A DNA stretch of 64,000 bases from Rhodopseudomonas_A palustris_F (GTDB lineage: Bacteria > Pseudomonadota > Alphaproteobacteria > Rhizobiales > Xanthobacteraceae). The stretch's first letter is position 1; each line of letters begins with the position of its first letter. The notes beneath the pieces are model-generated. The model ran no database searches. It was not told the origin of the DNA and saw nothing but the letters and a program-made list of their open reading frames with translations. Position numbers and translations under genes: made by a program. The stretch spans positions 4,154,001 through 4,218,000 of the forward strand of contig NC_007925.1 in assembly GCF_000013745.1 (NCBI RefSeq), given 5' to 3'. Shown here in pieces: positions 21,910-31,863 of the stretch.

Positions 21910-22209
21910 TTACACCGAGTCCTTCGCCGCTTTGACAGGACGCGCGCGGACGATCTTGCGGGCCGGCTTGGCCTTGAACACCATCGGCTCACCATTGAAC
22001 GGATTGGTGCCCTTGCGCGCCTTGGTGGCGGGCTTCTTGATGACAACGAATTTGGCGAAGCCCGGAACGAGAAATACGCCGTTCTTCTTCAGCTCCTTGT
22101 AGCCGATTTCGGTCATCGCCTCGAGCACGCCCTTGACGTCCTTTTTGGCCAGTTCGCTCTGGGTGGCGATCTTCTCGATAAGCTGCGATTTCGTCATCTG
22201 CGTCGCCAT
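21910..22209 (-). CDS. HU-family DNA-binding protein
   Basis: This 99-residue nucleoid protein has MTKSQLIEKIA at the N-terminus, the helical body, GVFLVPGFAKFVV, and the flexible beta-arm segment KKPATKARKGTNPFNGEPM. A basic tail rich in Lys, Arg and Ala (KAKPARKIVRARPVKAAK) extends beyond the usual 90 residues. It binds DNA without strong sequence preference. The start ATG at 22209 with AAGGAGA just upstream is favoured over the longer frame. Confidence 0.9.
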   Translation of the reverse strand: MATQMTKSQLIEKIATQSELAKKDVKGVLEAMTEIGYKELKKNGVFLVPGFAKFVVIKKPATKARKGTNPFNGEPMVFKAKPARKIVRARPVKAAKDSV

Positions 22210-22617
22210 TTTGTCTCCTTGCTGGCTGATTCGGTGCGGCAACAATATTGCGAAAAGCCGCGCGAAGCGACCGTTTGCAGGGGTTTTCATAGGGTTCTCC
22301 GCGGCTTTCGCAGCAACCGCCGAGGCCGCGAACGACCCGCGCGGGGCTGGGCCGCAGCGGCAAGCCGCGTTGCGCTTCGCGGCGGCGGCATCAGCTTGCG
22401 TTGGATTCGCCTAGCGCGGAGGCAAGCCCGGCCGCGCCGACAGCGGTTGAGCGCCGCTGCGGATCTTTCGGCAGAACGCGCAAGCGAAACCACACCGCCG
22501 CTGAAGATTTTGCTAATGTGCCGACTTCGACGGCCGCGCAACAACTCCGCCGCGTGACGGATCGCGACTGTCAGAGGCGCAATCGTATCAAGAAACGCTG
22601 CGAAGGACCGCCACCCG
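22210..22617. other. Intergenic region without recognisable gene
   Basis: About 400 bases of promoter region shared by the divergent HU gene and the PAS-domain gene. The frames here are Arg/Ala-rich and look accidental. Confidence 0.4.
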
Positions 22618-23025
22618 ATGCCCGCGACCACGAGAGAATTGGCCGCCATGCTGGATCCGCTGCCGGCCCATGTCGTGCTGCTGGATGAAGCCGGCGACAT
22701 CGTCGTGACCAATTCAGGCTGGCGTCGATTCGCGCGCGAAAACACGCTGAACGACCACGCCTATTGCGTCGGCCGGAATTACTTGGAGATCTGCGAACAG
22801 GCTTTTCGCAGCGGCGTGCAGGACGGCCGCGCCGTCGCCGACGGGATCCGCTCGGTGCTGAACGACAATGTCGAGCAGTTCAAGCTCGACTATCCCTGTC
22901 ACTCGCCGACCGAGCAGCGTTGGTTTCGAATCAACGTGCTGCGCCTGCAGGGACTGCTCAACAACTATGTGGCGGTCATGCATGTCGACATCACCGGGCA
23001 ATTCGCCGCGCGGGCCTGCGACTAA
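22618..23025 (+). CDS. Stand-alone PAS-domain protein
   Basis: This 135-residue protein consists of a single PAS fold: LDPLPAHVVLLDEAGDIVVTN is its opening, seen in the pieces PAHVVLLDE and DIVVTNSGWRRFA. The end is YVAVMHVDITGQF, typical of the last PAS strands. No kinase, cyclase or DNA-binding domain is attached. It probably senses a small ligand or protein partner in the cytoplasm; no cofactor ligand is obvious. A flavin reductase-like gene follows after 28 bases in the same direction. Confidence 0.7.
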   Translation: MPATTRELAAMLDPLPAHVVLLDEAGDIVVTNSGWRRFARENTLNDHAYCVGRNYLEICEQAFRSGVQDGRAVADGIRSVLNDNVEQFKLDYPCHSPTEQRWFRINVLRLQGLLNNYVAVMHVDITGQFAARACD

Positions 23026-23053
23026 AGGCAATCTTCGGTATGGTGGACGCAGC

Positions 23054-23614
23054 ATGAGCAAGCACCCGGCCAAACTCGATTTTCCGGTGTCGCAGGTGCG
23101 CCGCTATCTCGAGCCCGGCCCGATCGTGCTGGTGTCGTCGGCGCGCGGCGCCGAGCGCAACATCATGACCATGGGCTGGCATACGGTGATGGAATTCACC
23201 CCGTCGCTGCTCGGCTGCGTGATCGCCGGCGGCAATCATTCGTTCGGGCTGATCCGCGACAGCGGCGAATGCGTGATCAACCTGCCGACCACCGCTTTGA
23301 CCGATCAGGTGGTCGGGATCGGCAATTGCAGCGGGGCGGAAATCGACAAATTCGAACATTTCGGCCTGACCGCGCAGCCGGCTACGCGGGTCAAGGCGCC
23401 GCTGATCGCCGAGTGCCACGCCAATTTCGAGTGCAAGCTCGCCGACGACGCCCTGGTCGACAAATACAATTTCTTCATCTTCGAAGTGGTGCAGGCGCAT
23501 GTCGCAGCCTCGCCGAAGCAGCCGCAAACGCTGCATTACCAAGGCGACGGCGTGTTCATGGTGTCCGGCAAGATCATCAGCCGGCGCAAGCTGTTCCGCC
23601 CCGGGATGCTGTAG
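23054..23614 (+). CDS. Flavin reductase family protein
   Basis: This 186-residue protein has a flavin reductase-like (FMN-binding split barrel) domain. Family features are IVLVSSARGAERNIMTMGWH, seen as VLVSSARG followed by NIMTMGWHTVMEF, and CVIAGGNHSFGLIRDSGECVINLP (parts NHSF and ECVINLP). It likely binds FMN and reduces it or a small substrate. The start ATG at 23054 gives the natural domain edge. Confidence 0.82.
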   Translation: MSKHPAKLDFPVSQVRRYLEPGPIVLVSSARGAERNIMTMGWHTVMEFTPSLLGCVIAGGNHSFGLIRDSGECVINLPTTALTDQVVGIGNCSGAEIDKFEHFGLTAQPATRVKAPLIAECHANFECKLADDALVDKYNFFIFEVVQAHVAASPKQPQTLHYQGDGVFMVSGKIISRRKLFRPGML

Positions 23615-23733
23615 CGCGGCGCTTGGCCCCGGGCGCAACGCGGCGCATCGCCCAATGGCCTATCGACTCACGCGACGCGTTGTATATCAGTGGATATGAC
23701 GCGACGATGCCTGACAACGATAGGAATGCGACG

Positions 23734-24378
23734 ATGTCCACCCCGCCCAGTGACCGCACCCGGGTCAAGCGCTACCATTGGCTGGCCAATTACGACCACG
23801 ACACCATCGCGGCGATCCTCGACGCTGTTCCTCATTGCAGCATCGGCTACGTGGTCGACGGCAAGCCGTTCGTCACCCCGACCATGCATTGGCGGGAGGG
23901 CGATCGGGTGTATTGGCATGGCTCGGCGGCCAGCCGGATGATCAATGCGATCGAGGGCGCCGAGGTCTGCCTCACCGCCAGCATCGTCGACGGGCTGGTG
24001 ATGGCGCGCTCGGCGTTCAATTACAACATCAACCATCGCTCGGTGATGGTGTTCGGCCGGCCGGAGAAGGTCACCGATCCCGCGGAGAAGGAAGCCCATC
24101 TGCGCACCTTCGTGAACCGGCTGATTGCCGGGCAATGGGAGCGGCTGCGGCCGATGCTGCCGAAGGAATTGAAGGCCACCACGATCCTGTCGATGCGGTT
24201 CGACGAGGCCTCCGCCAAGATCCGCACCGGCCACCCCGAAGACGAGGCCGAGGACTACGGCTTCCAGGTGTGGGCGGGGGTGATCCCGGTGCGCCAGCAG
24301 GTGCTCGATCCGGTCGCCGACCCGCGCAACCTGCCCGACGTCAAACTGCCGCCGGAGGCGCTGGCGTTTCGGTTTTGA
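23734..24378 (+). CDS. Pyridoxamine 5'-phosphate oxidase-like FMN-binding protein
   Basis: This 214-residue protein belongs to the split-barrel family often labelled nitroimidazole-resistance (NimA)-like or pyridoxamine-phosphate-oxidase-like. Marks are IGYVVDGKPFVTPTMHWREG, seen as PFVTPTMHW, then VYWHGSAASRMINAI, VCLTASIVDGLVMARSAFNY and NHRSVMVFGR. The ATG at 23734 lies 9 bases after AGGA; the in-frame ATG at 23707 is possible. The substrate is unknown. Confidence 0.82.
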   Translation: MSTPPSDRTRVKRYHWLANYDHDTIAAILDAVPHCSIGYVVDGKPFVTPTMHWREGDRVYWHGSAASRMINAIEGAEVCLTASIVDGLVMARSAFNYNINHRSVMVFGRPEKVTDPAEKEAHLRTFVNRLIAGQWERLRPMLPKELKATTILSMRFDEASAKIRTGHPEDEAEDYGFQVWAGVIPVRQQVLDPVADPRNLPDVKLPPEALAFRF

Positions 24379-24444
24379 TGGCGGCGGCGCGTGCGGCCCG
24401 CGCAGGCCGCCGCAGCCGTGTTGAGGCGCATCACAAATAGCAGC

Positions 24445-24569
24445 GTCATTCCGGGGCGCGAGAGCGCAAGCTCGAGCGAGCCCGGAATCCCGCAACGGGC
24501 TCGGGCGCTTTCGCCGCGGCGAGATTCCGGGTTCGCGCGCCGCTGCCGCGGCCCGCGCCCCGGAATGAC
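24445..24569. repeat. Palindromic intergenic repeat (GTCATTCCGGGG ends)
   Basis: The element begins with GTCATTCCGGGGCGCG and ends with the inverted CGCGCCCCGGAATGAC. Internal GAGCCCGGAATCC and GAGATTCCGGGTTC arms are also inverted. It is non-coding and related to the elements at 17812-17935 and 24624-24736. Confidence 0.75.
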
Positions 24570-24623
24570 CGCTGGTGGCGAGGCGCGTTGAACAAGTAGT
24601 TGGCCATCGTCACGCGTCAGGCC

Positions 24624-24736
24624 GTCATCCCGGGGCATGAGCGGCGAAAGCCGCGAGTGAACCCGGGATCCATAACCCCTGCAGGGGATATGGATCCCGG
24701 ACTTGCTCGTTCTTCGAACTCGCAATCCGGGATGAC
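24624..24736. repeat. Palindromic intergenic repeat (GTCATCCCGGGG ends)
   Basis: The ends are GTCATCCCGGGG and the inverted ATCCGGGATGAC. The middle has GGGATCCATAACCCCTGCAG and its mirror, the same core as the repeat at 17812-17935. Together with the element just upstream it fills the gap between the FMN-protein gene and the convergent cyclotransferase gene. Confidence 0.75.
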
Positions 24737-24764
24737 GGCTCGTGTTTGATTGACGCGGCGAATA

Positions 24765-25181
24765 TCACCCCGCCGGCGCCGGCCAGTGCAGCCGGCCATC
24801 GGCGTCGCGCGCGGTGAACGGCAGCCAGCCGCGGCTCGCCCACGCCGCCGGGCGGCCGATATAGATGAAGGCGTCGGTGACACCAGCGTCGCCGAGCGCG
24901 ATGGCGACGGTCTTGCGGTCGTACAATGTGCCGACCGATTCCAGCTTGTCCAGTTCGACCAGCGTGGCGTCGTCGACCTCGAACAATTCGCCGCTGACCG
25001 GCAACAGCCCGGCGCCCTGTTCGAACAGCACCGGATAGTCGCCGGCGATCATGCGGTAGTGCGGCACGCTGGCGGCCAACCCGAGAAACCGCGCGCGCGC
25101 CATCAGATGATGGTTCTTCAATCCGCGCTTCAACGTGCCGTAGGCAAACACCCGATGCATCGTGTGGTGATCCTCGCTCAT
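24765..25181 (-). CDS. Gamma-glutamylcyclotransferase-like (AIG2/GGCT) protein
   Basis: This 138-residue protein has the family start VFAYGTLKRGLKNH, whose YGTL loop binds the substrate. It continues with YPVLFEQGAGLLPVSGELFEVDD (GELFEVDD typical) and the LDKLESVG segment. Family members release 5-oxoproline from gamma-glutamyl compounds, though many bacterial homologues are uncharacterised. The start could be either of the first two Met codons. It is transcribed toward the repeats at 24.6 kb. Confidence 0.8.
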   Translation of the reverse strand: MSEDHHTMHRVFAYGTLKRGLKNHHLMARARFLGLAASVPHYRMIAGDYPVLFEQGAGLLPVSGELFEVDDATLVELDKLESVGTLYDRKTVAIALGDAGVTDAFIYIGRPAAWASRGWLPFTARDADGRLHWPAPAG

Positions 25182-25330
25182 GGGGGCCGCGCCCGATCCG
25201 CGGTCAGCGGCGCCTGCGCTACCAAGCCGGAGCCAGCAGCTCCGTCAAGATCTCGATCTGCGCGGCAGCCGCATCGCGGTCATGCATGACGACGGGCCGC
25301 GGCAGCTGCTGGCCAGCCGCCGGCCTCGCC

Positions 25331-26678
25331 TCACCCCGCCGGCAGCGTCAGCGTGAACACCGCGCCGCCGCCGCAGCGGTTGGCGGCGGCCAGCGCGCCG
25401 CCATATTCGCGGGCGATGCCGTAGCTGATCCACAGCCCGAGCCCGGTGCCCTCGCCGACCGGCTTGGTGGTGAAGAACGGCTCGAAGATCTTGTCGATCA
25501 ACCCTTCCGCAAGGCCCGGGCCGTTGTCGGCGATCGCGATCACCGCCTCGGGGCCACGCCGCCGCGCGGAAATCTCGATCAGCGGCTCGGGCTCGCCGCG
25601 AACGGCATCGAGCGCGTTGTCGACCAAATTGACGATGATCTGGTGAAACTGGCCTTCGTTGCCGACGATCGACAGGTCTTTCTCGATGTCGAAGAAGATC
25701 TCGGCGCGGCCGGCCTTGGCGCGCGAGGCCCAGCGCGCCGCGGTGCGGATCACCCGCTCGATGTCGACCGGCTGCGCCTCGCCGGCCTTGAGGAACGACA
25801 GCCGGCGCAGATTTTTCACGATGTCGGAGACCCGCATCGCGCCTTCCAGCGTGCCCTCAATCAAGGAGCCGCTGTCGTCGAGCAGCGCGTCGATCCGCAA
25901 CTCGTGGCGCAACCTGTCGATCTCGGCGGCATCGGCGCCGCCATGGATCGCGCCGAGATAGCGGCCCAGCCGCTGGCGATAACGCTCCAGGGTGTGGATG
26001 TTGCCGTAGACGAAGCTGATCGGATTGTTCAGCTCGTGCGCGACGCCGGCGACCAAGCGGCCGAGGCTCGCCATCTTCTCTTGCTCGACCAATTGCCGCT
26101 GCGCGCGCTGCAATTCGCTGTGCGCGGCGTGCAGCGCCTCATAGGCGCGGCGGAGTTCGCCGATCGGCCGCCCGGTCAGCACCGTGCCGACCCGGGCGCC
26201 GGAGGGATCGTAACGCGTGGCGCCGTTCACGGCGTAGAGATCCGAGATGCCGGCGGCGGTGACGAAGCGGATCTCGAAGGTCATGACGTCGGACGACAGC
26301 CCGGCCTTGAGCAACGCGTCGACGCGCAGCCGATCGGGGGCGTCGATCAGTTCGACCAAGGGCCGCCTGGTCAGCGCCTCGGCGGGACGTCCCAACAGAT
26401 GCACCGCCGCCGGATTGACCTGCAGGATGCTGCCGTCGCGGCCGCAGGCGATCAAGATGTCGGACACCGACTCGATGACGCTGGAGATGAAGGCCTGCGC
26501 CTCTTCCAGCGCGGCGTTCTTCTGTTCGAGATCGGTCTCGTAGCGCAACAGGTCGGCGTAGACCTCGTCCATCTTGCGGATCACTTCGATCCACACCGCC
26601 TCGCGCTCGCCGTCGAGCCCATGCGGCGCGCGGTCGCCGACCTTGGCGATCAAGTCCTCCGGGCCGACAGCGACGCGA

Positions 26679-26689
<11 letters not shown>
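25331..26689 (-). CDS. hupT: Hydrogenase-cluster sensor histidine kinase HupT
   Basis: HupT is the cytoplasmic kinase that, together with the H2 sensor HupUV, controls the regulator HupR. The 452-residue protein has a coiled-coil start (about 45-68), a PAS domain (about 70-175), a second coiled coil, and a dimerisation/phosphoacceptor helix with His218 in AGVAHELNNP. The ATPase domain has NLVDNALDAV (N box), IADNGPGLAEG (G1) and GTGLGLWISYGIA (G2). No membrane segment is present. Its start overlaps the end of hupR by 11 bases. It is the last gene of the hydrogenase island. Confidence 0.9.
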
Positions 26690-28181
<1,492 letters not shown>

Positions 28182-28185
28182 GCCC

Positions 28186-29232
28186 TCAACAGATCCGTGG
28201 CAATTGATCGCCCGCCAGCCAATCGACGATGCGGCCGCCGCCGAACGCGGTGGTCATCTGCACGAAGCGATGCTCGTCCTCAACCGCCTCGCCAATGATA
28301 GTAGCCTCGCGCCCCAACGGATGCCGGCGCATCGCCGAGAGCGCCGCCTCGGCGGCGTCGGGTGCGACGATCGCAACCAGCTTGCCCTCGTTGGCGACGT
28401 AGAGCGGATCGAGGCCCAGCAATTCGCAGGCGGCGGCGACCTGCGGCTTGATCGGGAGATTGTCCTCGTCGATGCGGAAGCCGACGCGGGATTGCTGCGC
28501 CAGTTCATTCAGCGTCGCGGCGAGCCCGCCGCGGGTCGGATCGCGCATCACCCGCAGGCTAGCCCCAGCCACCGCGACCATGTCGGCGACGAGACCGTGC
28601 AGCGCCGCGGAGTCCGACACGATGTTGGTGTCGAAGGCCAGATTCTGCCGCCGCGACATCACCGCGACGCCGTGATCGCCGAGCGAGCCGGACAGCAGCA
28701 GCTTGTCGCCGGGCCGCGCTTTGTCGGCGGAGAGCTCGAGGCCGTGCGGCAGCACGCCGACGCCGGCGGTGGAGATAAACACGCCGTCGGCCTTGCCGCG
28801 CTCCACCACCTTGGTGTCGCCGGTGATCACCGGCACACCAGCCTCGCGCGACGCTTGCCCCATGCTGTCGGCGATGCGATTCAAGTCCGCGAGCGGAAAC
28901 CCCTCTTCGATAATAAAACTCGCCGACAGATACAGCGGCTTTGCCCCGGCCATCGCCACGTCGTTGATGGTGCCGTGCACCGAAAGCGAGCCGATGTCGC
29001 CGCCGGGAAAAAACAACGGCGAGATCACATAGCCGTCGGTGGTCATCACCATGCGGCCGGCCTCGACGTCGAACGCCGACTGATCGTTGCCGCGGCGCAG
29101 CCAGTCGTTGTCGAGGGCTGCGTGAAACACCTCCGCGATCAGCTGCGCCATGGCGCGACCGCCGGCGCCGTGCGACAGCTCGACCCGGCCGGCCACGAGA
29201 TCGAGCTTGCGGTGACGCTGGCGCGCGCTCAT
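28186..29232 (-). CDS. hypE: Hydrogenase maturation protein HypE (carbamoyl dehydratase)
   Basis: HypE carries the thiocarboxamide made by HypF on its C-terminal Cys and dehydrates it to thiocyanate, the source of the CN ligands of the Ni-Fe site. The 348-residue PurM-like protein has ELSHGAGGRAM, DGYVISPLFFPGGDIG, GDTKVVERG and RDPTRGGLAATLNE. It ends in the required PRIC with the terminal Cys. It overlaps hypD by ATGA. Its partner HypF is not encoded in this window. Confidence 0.96.
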   Translation of the reverse strand: MSARQRHRKLDLVAGRVELSHGAGGRAMAQLIAEVFHAALDNDWLRRGNDQSAFDVEAGRMVMTTDGYVISPLFFPGGDIGSLSVHGTINDVAMAGAKPLYLSASFIIEEGFPLADLNRIADSMGQASREAGVPVITGDTKVVERGKADGVFISTAGVGVLPHGLELSADKARPGDKLLLSGSLGDHGVAVMSRRQNLAFDTNIVSDSAALHGLVADMVAVAGASLRVMRDPTRGGLAATLNELAQQSRVGFRIDEDNLPIKPQVAAACELLGLDPLYVANEGKLVAIVAPDAAEAALSAMRRHPLGREATIIGEAVEDEHRFVQMTTAFGGGRIVDWLAGDQLPRIC

Positions 29233-30359
29233 GCGGTTTTCCTCCGGGCGTGGTCGCGAAACCGGCCATAGCTCCAATGCGCCGCGCAGGCGCCTTCCGA
29301 CGACACCATGCAGGAGCCCATTGGACTCTCCGGCGTGCATGCTTTGCCGAACAATCGGCATTCGGCGGGGCGCTTGACGCCGCGCAGGATGGCGCCGCAT
29401 TCGCAGGCCGGGTTGTCACTGGCGGACATATCGTCGAGCGCAAAGCGCCGCTCGGCGTCGAAGCCGGCATAGGCTGGTTTCAAGCGCAGCGCGCTGGCGG
29501 GGATCTGGCCGAGCCCGCGCCACTCGAAACTCTCACGCAATTCGAAGATATCCGCGACTTCGCCCTGCGCGATCCGGTTGCCGTCGGGCGTCACCGCGCG
29601 GATGTACTGGTTTTCCACCTCGGCGCGGCCGTCATTGACCTGGCGGATCAGCATCAATATCGCCTGCATCACGTCGAGCGGCTCGAAGCCCGCCACCACC
29701 ACCGGCTTGGCGAACTCGGTTGCGAAGCGTGAGAACGGCGCGGTGCCGATCACGGTGGAGACATGCGCCGGACCGACCAGGCCATCGATGTGCACACCGT
29801 CGCTGTCGCAAGCGAGAATCCGCTGGATCGCCGACGGCGTCAGCACGTGGTTGCAGAACACGCTGAAATTGGTGAGGCCCCGCTTCTGCGCCAGCCGGAC
29901 CGCCAGCGCGGTCGGCGGCGTGGTGGTCTCGAAACCGATGGCGAAGAACACCACGTCGCGCGACGGCTCGGCCTCGGCGAGCGCGAGCGCATCGAGCGTC
30001 GAATACACCATGCGGATGTCGGCGCCCGCCGCCTTGGCGCGCAGCAGCGAGTTGCCACGCGAGCCCGGCACCCGCATCAGGTCGCCGTAACAACACAGCG
30101 TCACGTTCGGCCGGGTCGCGAGCTGCAGCGCCATGTCGATGCGGCCGATCGGCAGCACGCAGACCGGGCAGCCGGGACCGTGCACCATGCGAACGTTGCC
30201 CGGCAACAGATCCTCGAGGCCGTAGCGCGAGATCGCGTGGGTGTGGCCGCCGCAGAATTCCATCAGCGCGTAGTTGCGCGCGGGATCGCTGTCGCGGGCG
30301 ATGGTGGCGGCGAGGCCTCGGGCGAGTTGGCCGTCGCGATACTCGTCGACATATTTCAT
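29229..30359 (-). CDS. hypD: Hydrogenase maturation protein HypD
   Basis: HypD is the iron-sulfur scaffold on which the Fe(CN)2CO unit is built with HypC. The 376-residue protein has EFCGGHTHAI, HGPGCPVCVLP, FFAIGFETTTPPTA and the C-terminal [4Fe-4S] Cys set in CECGAILRGVKRPAECRLFG and CTPESPMGSCMVSSEGAC. The start ATG at 30359 overlaps the hypC stop as ATGA, matching the family N-terminus KYVDEYRDG. Confidence 0.96.
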   Translation of the reverse strand: MKYVDEYRDGQLARGLAATIARDSDPARNYALMEFCGGHTHAISRYGLEDLLPGNVRMVHGPGCPVCVLPIGRIDMALQLATRPNVTLCCYGDLMRVPGSRGNSLLRAKAAGADIRMVYSTLDALALAEAEPSRDVVFFAIGFETTTPPTALAVRLAQKRGLTNFSVFCNHVLTPSAIQRILACDSDGVHIDGLVGPAHVSTVIGTAPFSRFATEFAKPVVVAGFEPLDVMQAILMLIRQVNDGRAEVENQYIRAVTPDGNRIAQGEVADIFELRESFEWRGLGQIPASALRLKPAYAGFDAERRFALDDMSASDNPACECGAILRGVKRPAECRLFGKACTPESPMGSCMVSSEGACAAHWSYGRFRDHARRKTA

Positions 30360-30583
30360 GCCACAACCTCCGCGCCGAGTTGGCCGAGCAGCGCCAGCGT
30401 GCGGCGGGCTTCGTCGGGATCGATCCGGGTCAGCGCGAAGCCGACATGCAGCACGACGTAGTCGCCGACCGAAAGATCGTCGAGCAGCGCCACCGAAACC
30501 AGCTTGCCGACGCCGTCGACGCTGACCCGCGCCATCTGCTCGGGCAACAGTTCGGTGACTTCGGCCGGGATCGCCAGACACAT
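30356..30583 (-). CDS. hypC: Hydrogenase maturation chaperone HypC
   Basis: HypC is a 75-residue OB-fold chaperone that carries the iron unit from HypD to the hydrogenase large subunit. The essential N-terminal MCLAIP with Cys2 is present, followed by VDGVGKLVSVALLDD and VGDYVVLHVGFAL. The ATG at 30583 is chosen because Cys must be residue 2 after the Met. In several relatives hypF lies just before hypC, but here hypB ends 15 bases upstream. Confidence 0.94.
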   Translation of the reverse strand: MCLAIPAEVTELLPEQMARVSVDGVGKLVSVALLDDLSVGDYVVLHVGFALTRIDPDEARRTLALLGQLGAEVVA

Positions 30584-30598
30584 CGGCTCGTCCTCCAA

Positions 30599-31522
30599 CT
30601 ACTCCGCGGCCTTGGCGGCGCTACGCGCTTCGGCCAGCCGCTTTTCGATCCAGGCGTAGAACGCCGAAAATCCTTCGCCGGAGCGCGCCGAGAGCGTCAG
30701 CACCGCGATCTTCGGATTGATCCTGCGGGCGTATTCGATGCAGCTCGCCAGATCGAAATCGAGATGCGGCAACAGATCGACCTTGTTGATCAGCATCAGG
30801 TCGCTAGCCGCGAACATGTCGGGATACTTCAGCGGCTTGTCTTCGCCCTCGGTGACCGACAGCACCACCACCTTGTGGGCTTCGCCGAGATCGAACGCCG
30901 CCGGGCAGACCAGATTTCCGACATTCTCGATGAACAATACGCCCTGCGACAACGGCGGCAATTGCCCGAGCGCGTGGCCGACCATATGGGCGTCGAGGTG
31001 GCAGCCCTTGCCGGTGTTGATCTGGATCGCCGGGACGCCTGTGGCGCGAATACGCTCGGCGTCGTTGGCGGTCTGCTGATCGCCCTCGATCACCGCCATC
31101 GGGAATTTGTCCTTGAGATCGGTGATGGCGCGGACCAGCAGCGAAGTCTTGCCGGAGCCCGGACTGGACACGAAATTCAAAGCCAGCGTGCCGGCGGCGG
31201 CGAAGCGCGCGCGATTGTCGGCGGCATGAGCGTTGTTCTTGCCGAGGATGTCGCGCTCGATCTGCACGATGCGCGACTGCGACAGCCCGGCGACATGCAC
31301 GCCGGCGATGCCGCCGCCGAAATCCAGCGTGGCCGGTGCCGCGGCCGGCGCGTGGTCGTGATCATGGCTGTGATCATGCGCGTGGACGTGATCATGGTCA
31401 TCGCCCTCGTGGTGATGATGATGGTGATGATGATGAGCGTCGCCGTGGACGTGCTCATGATCGTGGCCGTCATGAGCATGATCGTGATCGGACTTGCCGT
31501 CGCATCCGCACACCGTACACAT
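30599..31522 (-). CDS. hypB: Hydrogenase nickel-insertion GTPase HypB, His-rich
   Basis: HypB is the GTPase that delivers nickel with HypA. The 307-residue protein has the N-terminal CTVCGC nickel site. A His/Asp-rich stretch follows (about residues 13-57) with 24 His, including a run of nine, which probably stores nickel. The G domain has the P-loop SSPGSGKTSLL, EGDQQTANDAERI, ENVGNLVCPA and NKVDLLPH. It overlaps hypA by one base (TGATG). Confidence 0.96.
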   Translation of the reverse strand: MCTVCGCDGKSDHDHAHDGHDHEHVHGDAHHHHHHHHHEGDDHDHVHAHDHSHDHDHAPAAAPATLDFGGGIAGVHVAGLSQSRIVQIERDILGKNNAHAADNRARFAAAGTLALNFVSSPGSGKTSLLVRAITDLKDKFPMAVIEGDQQTANDAERIRATGVPAIQINTGKGCHLDAHMVGHALGQLPPLSQGVLFIENVGNLVCPAAFDLGEAHKVVVLSVTEGEDKPLKYPDMFAASDLMLINKVDLLPHLDFDLASCIEYARRINPKIAVLTLSARSGEGFSAFYAWIEKRLAEARSAAKAAE

Positions 31523-31863
31523 CAATCGACCTCCAATTCCTTGACGCGCAGGTCGTCGCCCGCGGTGACCTGCAATTGATGCCCGCCGCAATGCGGACAT
31601 GGATCGTAGCGCCGCTTCACCGGCACGGTCTTTTCGCAATTCATGCACCAGGCTTCGCCGGGCACTTCCACGACCTCAAAGCGGGCGTCGGCGGCGATGC
31701 TGCCGTGGGTCACCGCCGAGAAGCAGAACCGCATCGCTTCGGGCTCGACATGGCTGAGCGCGCCGATCTCCACCCACACCGTGCGCACCCGGCTGAATTG
31801 CTGGCGTTCGGCCTCGCGCTGGATGATGTCGAGCATACCCTCGCACAGCGCCATCTCATGCAT
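31522..31863 (-). CDS. hypA: Hydrogenase nickel metallochaperone HypA
   Basis: HypA binds nickel through its N-terminal MHE and zinc through two CxxC pairs. The 113-residue protein starts MHEMALCEGM and has CMNCEK and CPHCGG spaced as in the family. It overlaps the hupK end by 8 bases and the hypB start by one base, so hup and hyp genes form one continuous transcription unit here. Confidence 0.96.
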   Translation of the reverse strand: MHEMALCEGMLDIIQREAERQQFSRVRTVWVEIGALSHVEPEAMRFCFSAVTHGSIAADARFEVVEVPGEAWCMNCEKTVPVKRRYDPCPHCGGHQLQVTAGDDLRVKELEVD

